DNA of 64,000 nucleotides, from positions 124,001-188,000 of the forward strand of contig NZ_QGGW01000008.1 of the NCBI RefSeq assembly GCF_003148775.1. The letters are read 5' to 3'. Positions 1 to 7,897 of the stretch are shown here, piece by piece. Below the pieces are notes generated by a model. That model saw only the letters and a program-made list of their open reading frames with translations. It made no database searches and was not told the origin of the DNA. The stretch comes from Roseicyclus mahoneyensis (GTDB taxonomy: Bacteria > Pseudomonadota > Alphaproteobacteria > Rhodobacterales > Rhodobacteraceae). Position 1 is the stretch's first letter. Every line of letters begins with the position of its first letter. The translations under genes and the position numbers were made by a program.

Positions 1-546
1 CGACCCGTTCCATGCGTAGCCGTCGACCTGCCATTTCCGCTCGATCGCCACACCGCGCTGGCGGGCGCCCTTGGCCATGGCCATGGTGACATCGGCGGGG
101 TTTATGTAGCCGTCGGTCGGATGATAAATGGCACCCTTCAAATCCTCGGTCCGCACCAGCGGCCAGCGCGCCTTGATCTGTTCGGGCGTCATCCATTCGA
201 CCGGAATGCCCACGCTTTCGGCCGTCGCGGCATAGAGCATGTATTCGTCCATCCGGTCTTGCGTCTGCGCCATGCGCAGATTGCCTACGACCGAAAAGCC
301 CGCGTTCAGCCCCGTCTCCTCCTCCAGCGTCTTGTAGAACCGGACGGAGTAGTCGTGGATATGGCTCGTCGCATAGCCCATGTTGAAGAGCGGAAGCAGG
401 CCTGCCGCGTGCCATGTAGACCCAGCCGTCAACTCGTCGCGCTCGAGCAGCATCACATCCTCCCAGCCCGCGCGGGCGAGGTGATAGGCGATCGAGGTGC
501 CTACGGCACCGCCGCCGACGACGAGGGCTTTGACATGGGTCTTCAT
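1..546 (-). CDS. FAD-dependent oxidoreductase, dimethylglycine/sarcosine dehydrogenase-like (5' part only)
   Basis: Reads leftward from an ATG at 546 and leaves the window at base 1 after 182 codons without a stop, so the C-terminal part is unseen. Residues 11-16 are a GGGAVG dinucleotide-binding loop at the end of the first beta strand, followed by helix and the strand 'MLLERDEL' whose acid would bind the FAD ribose. The motif GSTWHAAGL at residues 42-50 matches the place where dimethylglycine and sarcosine dehydrogenases attach FAD through a histidine (here His46). Family members oxidatively demethylate methylated glycines and often carry a C-terminal GcvT-like folate domain, which cannot be checked here. 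Exact substrate is unknown. Confidence 0.85.
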   Translation of the reverse strand, partial: MKTHVKALVVGGGAVGTSIAYHLARAGWEDVMLLERDELTAGSTWHAAGLLPLFNMGYATSHIHDYSVRFYKTLEEETGLNAGFSVVGNLRMAQTQDRMDEYMLYAATAESVGIPVEWMTPEQIKARWPLVRTEDLKGAIYHPTDGYINPADVTMAMAKGARQRGVAIERKWQVDGYAWNGS

Positions 547-668
547 GATGTGCAGGTCCTTCGTGGGCGCCTCGGAAAATCCTGACCCTACCTGCCTCAG
601 CCGCGCAAGCCGCGCCACGCCTACCCGACGCTAATTCGCGCGAAAGCGACAAGGCCCCGCCGCGCCCC

Positions 669-727
669 CTTCTCTGTTTCGAAAATATCCCGGGGGAGGC
701 GCGGCACGCGCCGGGGGCAGAGCCCCC
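669..727 (+). repeat. Dispersed composite repeat, copy 1
   Basis: Three parts in order: the core CTTCTCTGTTTCGAAAATAT (669-688), a CCCGGGGGA spacer, then two adjacent hairpins, GGCGCG-GCA-CGCGCC (698-712) and GGGGGC-AGA-GCCCCC (713-727). The same layout recurs near 17083 and, inverted, near 29613. It lies between the start of the FAD oxidoreductase gene and the terminator of the purine operon, in otherwise non-coding DNA (547-788). Confidence 0.75.
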
Positions 728-788
728 CGCGCCGCGCCAGCGGCGCGCACCCGGGCGATGGCGCAGCCAGCGCAACCAGATGAAATGA

Positions 789-816
789 AAAAGGCCCGCC
801 ACCGGGGCGGGCCTTT
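789..816 (-). terminator. Rho-independent terminator of the xdh-purine ABC operon
   Basis: GGCCCGCC (793-800) pairs with GGCGGGCC (806-813) around a 5-base loop, flanked by AAA/TTT pairs. On the minus strand the stem is followed by TTTTTCATTTC. It sits 20 bases beyond the stop codon of the substrate-binding protein gene, the last gene of the leftward operon. Confidence 0.85.
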
Positions 817-835
817 CGCAGTCACGCCGGAGCGA

Positions 836-1915
836 TCAGTTCGGGATATCGCCCGTCATGCCCTCGACGTAGAACATCATCCCCGCCAGCGTGCCGTCAT
901 CGGCCACTTCGCCCTCGGCAAGCCAGGCCGTGCCGTCCTGCCGGTTGATCGGGCCGGTGAAGGGGTGGTACTCGCCCGCCCCGATCGCGTCGATCATGGC
1001 TTGCGCGGATGCGCGCACATCCTCGGGGATCGCGTCGGTCATCTCGCCGATCACGACCATGCCGGTGTCGATGCCTTCCCAGATGTCGCTTTGCGTCCAG
1101 GTGCCGTCCATCGCCTCGCCGACGCGGCGGATGTAGTAGGGCGCCCAGTTGTCGATGATCGAGGCCACCCGGGGCAGGGGCGCGAACTGGATCATGTCGG
1201 AGGCCTGGCCGAAGCTGATGATCCCCGCCTCCTGCGCGACCGTCTGGGGCGCGGTCGAGTCGGTATGCTGCATCAAAACGTCGACGCCCGCGTCGATCAG
1301 CGCCTGCGCGGCATCTGCCTCAACGGCGGGATCGAACCAGGTGTAGGTCCAGACCACGCGCATCTCGACATCGGGGTTCACCTCTCGGGCGTGCAGGAAG
1401 GCCGAGTTGATGCCCTGGATCACTTCGGGGATCGGGTAGGACCCGATGTAGCCGATGATGTTGCTTTCGGTCATCTGGCCCGCGATGTGGCCCAGTACGG
1501 CGCGGCCCTCGTAGAAGCGCGCGTTGTAGGTGGACACGTTGGGATGCTCGCGCAGATAGCCGGTCGCATGCTCGAAATAGACATCGGGGAATTGCGCCGC
1601 GACCGCATTGGTCGCCTCGCCATAGCCGAAGGACGTGGTGAAGACCATGTCGGCCCCGCCCAGGATCATCTGGGTGATCGCGCGTTCGGCATCCGCGCCT
1701 TCGGGCACGTTTTCAAGGAACACGGTCTCGACGCGGTCGCCGAAATGCGCCTCGACGGCAAGGCGGCCCTGGTCATGTTCGTAGGTCCAGCCGTAATCGC
1801 CCGGCGTGCCGATGTAGATGAAGCCGACCTGGAACGGGTCGTCCTGGGCTGCGACAGGCAGGGCCAAGCCCGCGGCAAGTGCCGCGGAAGCCAGGAGTTT
1901 GGGCATCAGTTTCAT
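836..1915 (-). CDS. BMP-family ABC transporter substrate-binding protein (purine/nucleoside type)
   Basis: A 359-residue secreted protein that would capture substrate in the periplasm for the ABC transporter encoded just upstream. Residues 1-23 form a signal peptide (MKLMPKLLASAALAAGLALP, cleavage after AAA-like VAA). The mature part has BMP/PnrA-type features: 'VGFIYIGTPGDYGWTYEHDQGR' region near the N-terminus, 'GADMVFTTSFGYG' and 'IIGYIGSYPIPEVIQGINSF-like' hinge strands. The family binds purine nucleosides or related bases. The ATG is preceded by GGAGGATATTCC and overlaps the stop of the potassium-channel gene by four bases. With xdhABC in the same operon, a purine ligand is the best inference. 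A plain terminator follows. Confidence 0.9.
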   Translation of the reverse strand: MKLMPKLLASAALAAGLALPVAAQDDPFQVGFIYIGTPGDYGWTYEHDQGRLAVEAHFGDRVETVFLENVPEGADAERAITQMILGGADMVFTTSFGYGEATNAVAAQFPDVYFEHATGYLREHPNVSTYNARFYEGRAVLGHIAGQMTESNIIGYIGSYPIPEVIQGINSAFLHAREVNPDVEMRVVWTYTWFDPAVEADAAQALIDAGVDVLMQHTDSTAPQTVAQEAGIISFGQASDMIQFAPLPRVASIIDNWAPYYIRRVGEAMDGTWTQSDIWEGIDTGMVVIGEMTDAIPEDVRASAQAMIDAIGAGEYHPFTGPINRQDGTAWLAEGEVADDGTLAGMMFYVEGMTGDIPN

Positions 1916-2724
1916 GGAATATCCTCCGTGTTGGATGGGGTGGTTGGGTGGTGTGCCGTCTGCGCGCCTGTCCCTTGGGCGCGCTTGTCGGGGTCAGGGT
2001 CGATGGGCGCGGGCGGTTCCGTCTGCAACTTGCCTGCTTCGGTCAGGGCGGCTGTGATCAGGCCCGCGGGCACGGCGATGACGCCGATCCCGATCAGCAG
2101 CACTGCGCCGGTGAAGATGCGCCCGCCCGCCGTTATGGGGTAGACGTCACCATAGCCTACGGTTGTCAGCGTCGCCACCGCCCACCAAAGGCTTTGCGGG
2201 ATCGAGCTGAAGACGTCTGGCTGCGCGACATTTTCGAAATGGTAGATGCCGACCGCTGCAAGATACAGTGCGGTGATGGCGATGAACAGGAAGATGCCGA
2301 ATTCTGCCCGCACGCTATAGACCGCATTCACGATCCGGTCGAGCGCGCGGTTGGCCTTGAACAGCTTGAGTATCCTGAGCAGGCGGAGCAGGCGCAGCGA
2401 CCGTACCGTGGCCAGATCGGGGATCAGGAACACGATGGCCGGGACGATGGCGATGAAATCGATAATCCCCCAGAAGCTTAAGGCATAGCGCAGCGGATGG
2501 GGCGAACAGATCAGGCGCAAGGTGTATTCCAGCGCAAAGATGGCCAGGATCACGATCTCGGCCATGGCCAGTGCAGCGCGAAGGCCATCGGGCAGGCTCG
2601 GCATGGTCTCGATGGCGATCACGACGGCTGACACGACGATCAGCGCGTAGATCGCCAACGCCACGCCCCGACCCGCATGCGGGTGCGTGCCTTCGAGGAT
2701 GTCGATGATCTCGGCCCGCCGCAT
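1912..2724 (-). CDS. Voltage-gated-type potassium channel (6TM ion transport protein)
   Basis: A 270-residue inner-membrane protein with the order expected of a Kv-like channel: hydrophobic segments from residue 20 onward, an S4-like basic helix at about 108-123 (RSLRLLRLLRILKLFK, a positive residue every third position), then pore helix and selectivity filter TVGYGD at 188-193, and S6. The short acidic-proline C-terminus has no visible RCK or cyclic-nucleotide domain. The start ATG (MRRAEI) is chosen because residues upstream read like the end of the permease in another frame. It starts 11 bases after the permease stop and its stop overlaps the substrate-binding protein start (ATGA), so it is embedded inside the ABC transporter operon. 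Confidence 0.88.
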   Translation of the reverse strand: MRRAEIIDILEGTHPHAGRGVALAIYALIVVSAVVIAIETMPSLPDGLRAALAMAEIVILAIFALEYTLRLICSPHPLRYALSFWGIIDFIAIVPAIVFLIPDLATVRSLRLLRLLRILKLFKANRALDRIVNAVYSVRAEFGIFLFIAITALYLAAVGIYHFENVAQPDVFSSIPQSLWWAVATLTTVGYGDVYPITAGGRIFTGAVLLIGIGVIAVPAGLITAALTEAGKLQTEPPAPIDPDPDKRAQGTGAQTAHHPTTPSNTEDIP

Positions 2725-2735
2725 GACGTTTGTCC

Positions 2736-3659
2736 TCAGCTCGACGCGTGGAACACGCGACCGAGGGCTGCGGGCGCGTTCAGCGCCGCGCGCCTGCGGT
2801 CGGACGAGATGATGACCAGCACCACGATAGTCACGATATAGGGCGAGGCATCCAGCAGCGCGACGGGCACCCCAACGTCGGCCGCCTGCAGGCGCAGTTG
2901 CAGCGCCGCGATCCCTCCGAACAGCCACGCGCCGAGCAGCACGCGCCACGGTTTCCACGATGCGAAGACCACAAGCGCCAGCGCAATCCAGCCCGCGCCA
3001 GCGGTCATGCCGTCAAACCAGTTCTGCACGCGGACGACCGACAGGAATGCGCCCCCCAGACCCGCACAGGCCCCCCCGAACAGGATCGTGGCAAAGCGGA
3101 TGCGCACCACCTTGTAGCCCAGCGCATGGGCGGCATCGTGGTTTTCCCCCACGGCCCGGATCACCAGCCCGATCCGGGTGCGCGTCAGCACATACCAAAC
3201 GGCCGCCACGATCCCTATGGCGATATAGATCAGGATCGAATGGGAAAACAGGATCGGGCCGGCAACGGGGATATCGCGCAAGGCTTCGGGAAAGGGGCGT
3301 GTCACCGATGGCACCGGCAGGCCCGAGTAGCCCGCCCCCAAAAGCGCGGCAAGGCCCAGCCCGAAGAGCGTCAGCGCCAGTCCCGAGGCGACCTGATTGG
3401 CCATCAGGACCTGCGTCAGCACTGCAAAGACAAGCGCCAGCGCCATCCCCCCCCCCATGCCAGCGGCAAAGGCCAGCGCGACCGACCCGGTCTGTTGGGC
3501 CGTGATGAAGCCGCAGACCGCGCCCATGATCATCATCCCCTCGACGCCGAGGTTCAGGACGCCCGATTTCTCGACCACCAGCTCGCCGATGGCGGCCAGC
3601 AGGACCGGCGTGGCGACGGTGATCAGGGCGACGATGAGGGTGACGGGGTCGATGATCAT
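2736..3659 (-). CDS. BMP-type ABC transporter permease, second subunit
   Basis: A 307-residue integral membrane protein of the BPD_transp_2 permease family (branched-chain amino acid/ribose/nucleoside type). Many hydrophobic helices are visible, beginning at residues 5-20, with 'VVEKSGVLNLGVEGMMIMGA' early in the protein, which is the conserved family segment. It should pair with the permease at 4531-5616 to form the translocation channel. The start at 3659 (MIIDPVTL) gives the usual family length; longer upstream reading would run through the neighbouring small membrane gene. Separated from that gene by 13 bases and followed after 11 bases by the potassium channel. Confidence 0.92.
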   Translation of the reverse strand: MIIDPVTLIVALITVATPVLLAAIGELVVEKSGVLNLGVEGMMIMGAVCGFITAQQTGSVALAFAAGMGGGMALALVFAVLTQVLMANQVASGLALTLFGLGLAALLGAGYSGLPVPSVTRPFPEALRDIPVAGPILFSHSILIYIAIGIVAAVWYVLTRTRIGLVIRAVGENHDAAHALGYKVVRIRFATILFGGACAGLGGAFLSVVRVQNWFDGMTAGAGWIALALVVFASWKPWRVLLGAWLFGGIAALQLRLQAADVGVPVALLDASPYIVTIVVLVIISSDRRRAALNAPAALGRVFHASS

Positions 3660-3672
3660 GCGGGTCCTGTCT

Positions 3673-4047
3673 TCATGGCAAAACACCATCGGTCCAGACG
3701 CCATGGACCAACCATAGGCCGCCGAGGATGAAACCGATCCAGCCCGCATGGGCGGTCAGCCAAGGCTTGGTCCGGGGCAGCCGCTCCGGGGGCGGTGTCG
3801 GCAGTGGCGGCAGGCCCCTGATCGCGCGCCAGCCGCGCCGGACACTCCATCCGATCACGCGCCGGACGCCTTCGAACAGCGTCTGCAACACAGCGAGGAA
3901 AAGGAAAACGGGCCATAGTACCCAAAGCCCGGCGTAGAGCAGCATGCCGCCACCGACCACGCCGAGGCTGATGCAGAGGCCCAAGAGAAACCAGCCGAAG
4001 GTGGGCCAGATCTCTGCGCGGGTGAAGGGCGGGCGGGGGGATGTCAT
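3673..4047 (-). CDS. Small membrane protein of unknown function (124 aa)
   Basis: Not recognised. It has two adjacent hydrophobic helices (about residues 14-50: WFLLGLCISLGVVGGGMLLY and LWVLWPVFLFLAVLQTL), a basic proline-rich cytosolic-looking stretch (RRVIGWSVRRGWRAIRG... LPTPPPERLPRT), and a third hydrophobic helix close to the C-terminus (HAGWIGFILGGLWLVHGVW). Its ATG overlaps the stop of the preceding 72-residue gene by four bases (ATGA) and the ABC permease follows 13 bases downstream, so it is translated as part of the purine operon. A partner or accessory role for the transporter is a guess from position only. Confidence 0.65.
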   Translation of the reverse strand: MTSPRPPFTRAEIWPTFGWFLLGLCISLGVVGGGMLLYAGLWVLWPVFLFLAVLQTLFEGVRRVIGWSVRRGWRAIRGLPPLPTPPPERLPRTKPWLTAHAGWIGFILGGLWLVHGVWTDGVLP

Positions 4048-4262
4048 GGCGATCCCCGCGATACCGGCGCCGTCAGCATAACGCAGGCAAGGGTAAGGGA
4101 GGCCCCAACCAGCGCCCAAACTGAAACGGAGCTGCGGCAGAGCCATGAGATCCGCGAAGCCCATGGTTTGTCGCGTTGGTACCACCGCAGATGGCGATCG
4201 AAGCCGAGGCCCTTCAGCCTCCATGGCGTGTCGCCGGACTGGTAGGGGCGGACGCCGGTCAC
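4044..4262 (-). CDS. Very small membrane protein, GTG start (72 aa)
   Basis: Unrecognised short gene. The GTG at 4262-4260 overlaps the TGA of the 91-residue gene (GTGA), and its own TGA overlaps the ATG of the 124-residue gene (ATGA), so the reading frame exactly fills the space between them. The product has a polar basic first half (RPYQSGDTPWRLKGLGF... RWYQRDKPW) and one hydrophobic helix near the C-terminus (SVWALVGASLTLACVMLTA). The double stop/start overlap and single membrane segment support a real gene; no homology can be claimed. Confidence 0.55.
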   Translation of the reverse strand: MTGVRPYQSGDTPWRLKGLGFDRHLRWYQRDKPWASRISWLCRSSVSVWALVGASLTLACVMLTAPVSRGSP

Positions 4263-4534
4263 GCTGTCCCCCAGTTGGTCGTCAGCACCAAAAAGGCCAC
4301 GTTGGCGCAGAGGCCAAGGGCTGGGGCGGTCAGGATCCAGCCATCGCGCCCGCTGGGCCGGATCACGAAATGATCCAGCGCGATGGCACCCAACAGGATC
4401 AGCGTCAAAACGGGCAGAGCGAAAACCGCCCCGCCGGTCAGGATCATCAAGCCCAGCAGCGGGCCGATCAGCAGCAGGTGGGCCGCCACGGCCGCGCCGA
4501 TGAACAGCAAGATGTCCCGGACACGGGCGCTCAT
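4259..4534 (-). CDS. Small membrane protein of unknown function (91 aa)
   Basis: Starts at MSARVRDILL, whose ATG overlaps the stop of the upstream ABC permease (ATGA at 4531-4534), and ends overlapping a GTG start. Nearly the whole chain is hydrophobic, with three probable helices (LLFIGAAVAAHLLLIGPLLG, VFALPVLTLILLGAIALDHF, ILTAPALGLCANVAFLVL). Length and hydrophobicity suggest a compact integral membrane protein. It is the first of three small membrane genes inserted between the two permease genes of the transporter. Confidence 0.62.
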   Translation of the reverse strand: MSARVRDILLFIGAAVAAHLLLIGPLLGLMILTGGAVFALPVLTLILLGAIALDHFVIRPSGRDGWILTAPALGLCANVAFLVLTTNWGTA

Positions 4535-5616
4535 GCTGTTGCCTTCCGTCGCCATGTGACGCGGAAATTGGCCAGCACATCCAGCGCGAGCAGGAAGAAC
4601 AGGAGCATCCCCTGAAACGCCTGGATGGCCGCCGCCGGGATGCCCAGCATCAGTTGCGCCAGTTCCCCTCCGATGAAGGTGAGCGCCAGCAAAATCCCCG
4701 CCAGCAAGATGCCGATGGGGTTGAGCCGCCCGAGGAAAGCCACGATGATCGCGGTGAACCCGTAGCCTACGTTGAAATCGATCGAGATGCGGGCCGCGGG
4801 TCCCGAAACCTCGAACAGGCCTGCGGCGCCGGCCAGCGCCCCCGACACGCCCATGCACAAGATCACCAACCGCGCGGCGTTCACGCCGCCAAAACGCGCG
4901 GCGCGGGGCGCCTCGCCCGCCAGCCGGATCTGGTAGCCCAGGATGTGGCGCGAGAAGATCACATAGGCCGCGATCACCGACACAAAGGCCGCCAGAACGC
5001 CCCAATGCATCCCCGTGCCCGCGATGAGTTCGGGGTTATCGGTGCCTGGATGGCGCGCGAGGTTACGCGATCCCGGAAAGCCCGAGCCTTCGGGATTGCG
5101 CAGCCAGCCAGTCGCCGCCGAGGCCAGCATCGCCTCGGCGACATAGACCAAAAGCAGCGAGACAAGGATTTCATTGGTCCGCGCGTAGACCCTGAGCAGC
5201 GCCGGGATCATTGCCCAGAGAAACCCGCCCAAAAGCCCCGCCACGATCATGCCTGGAAAGATCAGCGGGTGTGCCGACGGCCAGAAGGCAAGCCCGAAGG
5301 CCGCCCCGCAGATCGCGCCGACGATGTATTGCCCCTCGGCCCCGATGTTCCAGATGCCCGCCCGAAACCCCAGCGACAGCCCGATCGCGATCAAGATCAG
5401 CGGCCCCGCCTTGACCAGCAGTTGCGGCCGCGAAAAGCCCGCGAAGCGTTCGGAAAAAAGGGGGTCCCAGAAGATGATGCGGATCGCCTCCACTGGGTCC
5501 TTGCCAAGGGAGGCGAACATCAGCCCGCCCGCGATCATGGTCAGCACGACCGCCAGAACCGGCGCGCCCACCACCCAGAACCGAGAGGGCTGCGGGCGTT
5601 TTTCCAGCACGATCAC
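4531..5616 (-). CDS. BMP-type ABC transporter permease, first subunit
   Basis: A 361-residue inner-membrane permease of the BPD_transp_2 family. A hydrophobic helix begins at residue 15 (VVGAPVLAVVLTMIAGGLMF); the segment 'FRAGIWNIGAEGQYIVGAI' is the hallmark stretch of BMP/nucleoside permeases, and several further helices follow to the C-terminus. Its ATG overlaps the stop of the ATPase gene by four bases, and its stop overlaps the next small gene, showing coupled translation. It would form the membrane channel together with the permease at 2736-3659. Confidence 0.93.
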   Translation of the reverse strand: MIVLEKRPQPSRFWVVGAPVLAVVLTMIAGGLMFASLGKDPVEAIRIIFWDPLFSERFAGFSRPQLLVKAGPLILIAIGLSLGFRAGIWNIGAEGQYIVGAICGAAFGLAFWPSAHPLIFPGMIVAGLLGGFLWAMIPALLRVYARTNEILVSLLLVYVAEAMLASAATGWLRNPEGSGFPGSRNLARHPGTDNPELIAGTGMHWGVLAAFVSVIAAYVIFSRHILGYQIRLAGEAPRAARFGGVNAARLVILCMGVSGALAGAAGLFEVSGPAARISIDFNVGYGFTAIIVAFLGRLNPIGILLAGILLALTFIGGELAQLMLGIPAAAIQAFQGMLLFFLLALDVLANFRVTWRRKATA

Positions 5617-7127
5617 AGCGCCACCTCGTGCATGTCATGCGCCCCGCCCAGCATCAGCCCGATGTCCTCCATGCTGAGACCACGGGCGGGCCGCGGCGGC
5701 GAAAGCCGCCCCTCGTTCAGCGCGCAGAACCGGTCGGAGATCTCCAGAAGCTCGTCGAGATCTTGCGAAATCACGATCACCGCAGCCCCCTTTTGGGCCA
5801 GATCGAGCAGCGCCTGTCGGATGGCCGCGGCAGCACTTGCGTCCACGCCCCATGTCGGCTGGTTCACGACCAGAACCGTCGGATCTTGCAGGATTTCCCG
5901 CCCGATCACGAATTTCTGCAAATTGCCGCCCGAAAGCGCGCGGGCCGCCACGCCCGGCCCCGGTGTGCGCACGTCGAAGCGCGCGATGATATCCTCTGCA
6001 AAGTCCCGCGTGCGGCGCCAGTCGACGAAGCCCCGCGACTCCAGTGCCTTGCGCTTCCGCCCGGTGAGCAGCGCGTTTTCGGTCAGGCTCATGTCCGGCG
6101 CCGCCGCATGGCCCAGCCGTTCCTCAGGCGCGCACAAAAGGCCCCTCTCGCGCCGCGCATTGGGCCCCAGCGTGCCCACGGCCACGCCCTTGAGCGTCAC
6201 AGCACCGCCCGCCACCGGCGTTTCGCCCGAAAGCACCGCCAGCAATTCATCTTGCCCGTTGCCCGCGACGCCCCCGATGCCGAGCACCTCGCCGGCCCGC
6301 ACCTCGAAAGTCACGTCGCGCAGGCTGGTGCCGAAGGGCGAGCCTGACGAGAGGCTCAGCCCTGCGACCGCCAGCAGCACCGCACCCGGTTCATGGGCGT
6401 CGCGGGCAGGCACGCTCAGCGATTTGCCAACCATCAGTTCGGCCATATGCGCCGCTGTCACCTCGCGGGGCGTGCAGGTTGAGACCTTCTTTCCCGTCCG
6501 CAAGATCGTGGCTGCATCGCAAAGCGCGCGGATTTCCTCCAGCTTGTGCGAGATATAAAGGATCGCTGTGCCCTCGGCAGCCAGTTTGCGAAGGGTGTGG
6601 AACAAGATCTCCACTTCCTGCGGGGTCAGCACGCTGGTGGGCTCGTCCATGATCAGCAGTTTCGGGTCCTGCAGCAGGCAGCGGATGATCTCGACCCGCT
6701 GCCGTTCGCCCGCCGACAGGTCGCCCACCAGCCGGAACGGGTCTAGCGGCAAGCCGTAGGTTTCCGACACCTCGCGGATGCGCGCGGCCAGATCGCGGGG
6801 TTTGGGCGGGTTCTCCATGCCCAGCGCGATGTTCTCGGCGACGCTCAGAGCCTCGAACAGGCTGAAATGCTGGAACACCATCGCCACACCGGCGGCGCGG
6901 GCCGCGCGCGGCTCGGGCGGCGCATAGGGCGCGCCCCGCAACCGCATCGTGCCGCGGTCGGGTGTAACCAGGCCATAGATCATCTTGACCAGCGTGGATT
7001 TGCCCGCGCCGTTCTCGCCCAGAAGCGCGTGGACCTCGCCTGGCTGGATGGAGAACGATACGTCATCATTCGCCACGACGCCCGGATAGGCCTTGGTCAG
7101 CCCCTCGATGTCGAGCAGCGCAGTCAC
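5613..7127 (-). CDS. ABC transporter ATP-binding protein, two fused nucleotide-binding domains (BMP/nucleoside type)
   Basis: A 504-residue cytosolic ATPase made of two tandem ABC domains, as in sugar and nucleoside uptake systems. Domain 1 has Walker A GENGAGKST near residue 38, signature LSAGERQRVE and Walker B LLIMDEPTS. Domain 2 has a degenerate Walker A (GIGGVAGNGQDELL), signature LSGGNLQKF and Walker B VLVVNQPTWGVD, where Asn-Gln replaces Asp-Glu, the usual pattern of the second domain in this family. The start is GTG at 7127, overlapping the xdhC stop (GTGA); this gives the standard N-terminus 'ALLDIEGLTKAYPGV'. It energises the two permeases that follow. Confidence 0.93.
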   Translation of the reverse strand: MTALLDIEGLTKAYPGVVANDDVSFSIQPGEVHALLGENGAGKSTLVKMIYGLVTPDRGTMRLRGAPYAPPEPRAARAAGVAMVFQHFSLFEALSVAENIALGMENPPKPRDLAARIREVSETYGLPLDPFRLVGDLSAGERQRVEIIRCLLQDPKLLIMDEPTSVLTPQEVEILFHTLRKLAAEGTAILYISHKLEEIRALCDAATILRTGKKVSTCTPREVTAAHMAELMVGKSLSVPARDAHEPGAVLLAVAGLSLSSGSPFGTSLRDVTFEVRAGEVLGIGGVAGNGQDELLAVLSGETPVAGGAVTLKGVAVGTLGPNARRERGLLCAPEERLGHAAAPDMSLTENALLTGRKRKALESRGFVDWRRTRDFAEDIIARFDVRTPGPGVAARALSGGNLQKFVIGREILQDPTVLVVNQPTWGVDASAAAAIRQALLDLAQKGAAVIVISQDLDELLEISDRFCALNEGRLSPPRPARGLSMEDIGLMLGGAHDMHEVAL

Positions 7128-7897
7128 GAGCGTGTCACTTTCCCCCGATGGATCGGCTTGGATGCCGATTCCTTGTGCAGATGCTCTTTCAGTAGCCGCG
7201 CGGTGACGCCGACGGCAATGGCCTGAGGGTGCTTTCCCAAAGCCGGGTCGCCGATGGGGCAGTCGATGCGCGAAATTTCGGCATCCGAATGGCCCAATTG
7301 GCCAAGCCGCGACCGGAAGCGCGCCCATTTGGTGGCCGACCCGATGAGCCCGCAACTCGCGAACCCGCGCGTCAGAGCCGCGTGGCAGAGCGCAAGGTCG
7401 ATTTCGTGGCTGTAGCTCAGGATCAGGTGATGGGCATGGACCGGCGCATGCGGCATCAGGCGCGGCAGATCGGCGGCGATGACCGGCTCCACCCCCTCGG
7501 GCGGGGCGACGGGAAAGCGGCCCGGTCCGGTATCGGCCCAGGTGATGGACACATGGGGCAGCGGGGCCATGGTCGCCACGATGGCGCGCCCCACATGGCC
7601 CGCGCCCCAGATCCAGAGGTCGGCGCCGCGCGGTCTGTCCATCGCCGCGACCGCCTCGAAACGGAGCGTCACCGCGCCACCGCAGCATTGCCCGAGCGCG
7701 GGGCCGAGCGGAAACCGATGCTCGGCCATCTCCTTGGCGTCGGCCAGCATCTGTCGGGCGATGCGCATCGCCTCCCACTCCAGCGCGCCGCCGCCGATGG
7801 TCCCCGCGATACCGTCCGCGCGCACCAGCATGGCCGCCCCTTCCTCGCGGGGGGCGGAGCCCTGCACGGCGGCCACGGTGACGCGGATGCCCGTCAT
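7124..7897 (-). CDS. xdhC: Xanthine dehydrogenase accessory protein XdhC
   Basis: XdhC binds molybdenum cofactor, supports its sulfuration and delivers it to the XdhB subunit. The 257-residue product shows the two conserved parts: an N-terminal part with VQGSAPREEGAAML, GTIGGGALEWEA and GQCCGGAVTLRFE, and a C-terminal Rossmann domain beginning LWIWGAGHVGRA. The ATG overlaps the xdhB stop (ATGA). Relative to many XdhC proteins the first 10-20 residues are missing, since the conserved GSAPRE motif comes within 20 residues of the start. The distal GTGA overlap couples it to the ABC ATPase gene, tying purine oxidation to transport. Confidence 0.92.
   Translation of the reverse strand: MTGIRVTVAAVQGSAPREEGAAMLVRADGIAGTIGGGALEWEAMRIARQMLADAKEMAEHRFPLGPALGQCCGGAVTLRFEAVAAMDRPRGADLWIWGAGHVGRAIVATMAPLPHVSITWADTGPGRFPVAPPEGVEPVIAADLPRLMPHAPVHAHHLILSYSHEIDLALCHAALTRGFASCGLIGSATKWARFRSRLGQLGHSDAEISRIDCPIGDPALGKHPQAIAVGVTARLLKEHLHKESASKPIHRGKVTRS

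Noticed and set aside
758-2143. Long rightward open frame opposite the BMP protein and channel genes
   Set aside because: Its translation is a His/Arg/Asp-rich antisense shadow of the real leftward genes, which have clear families; high GC makes such frames common.
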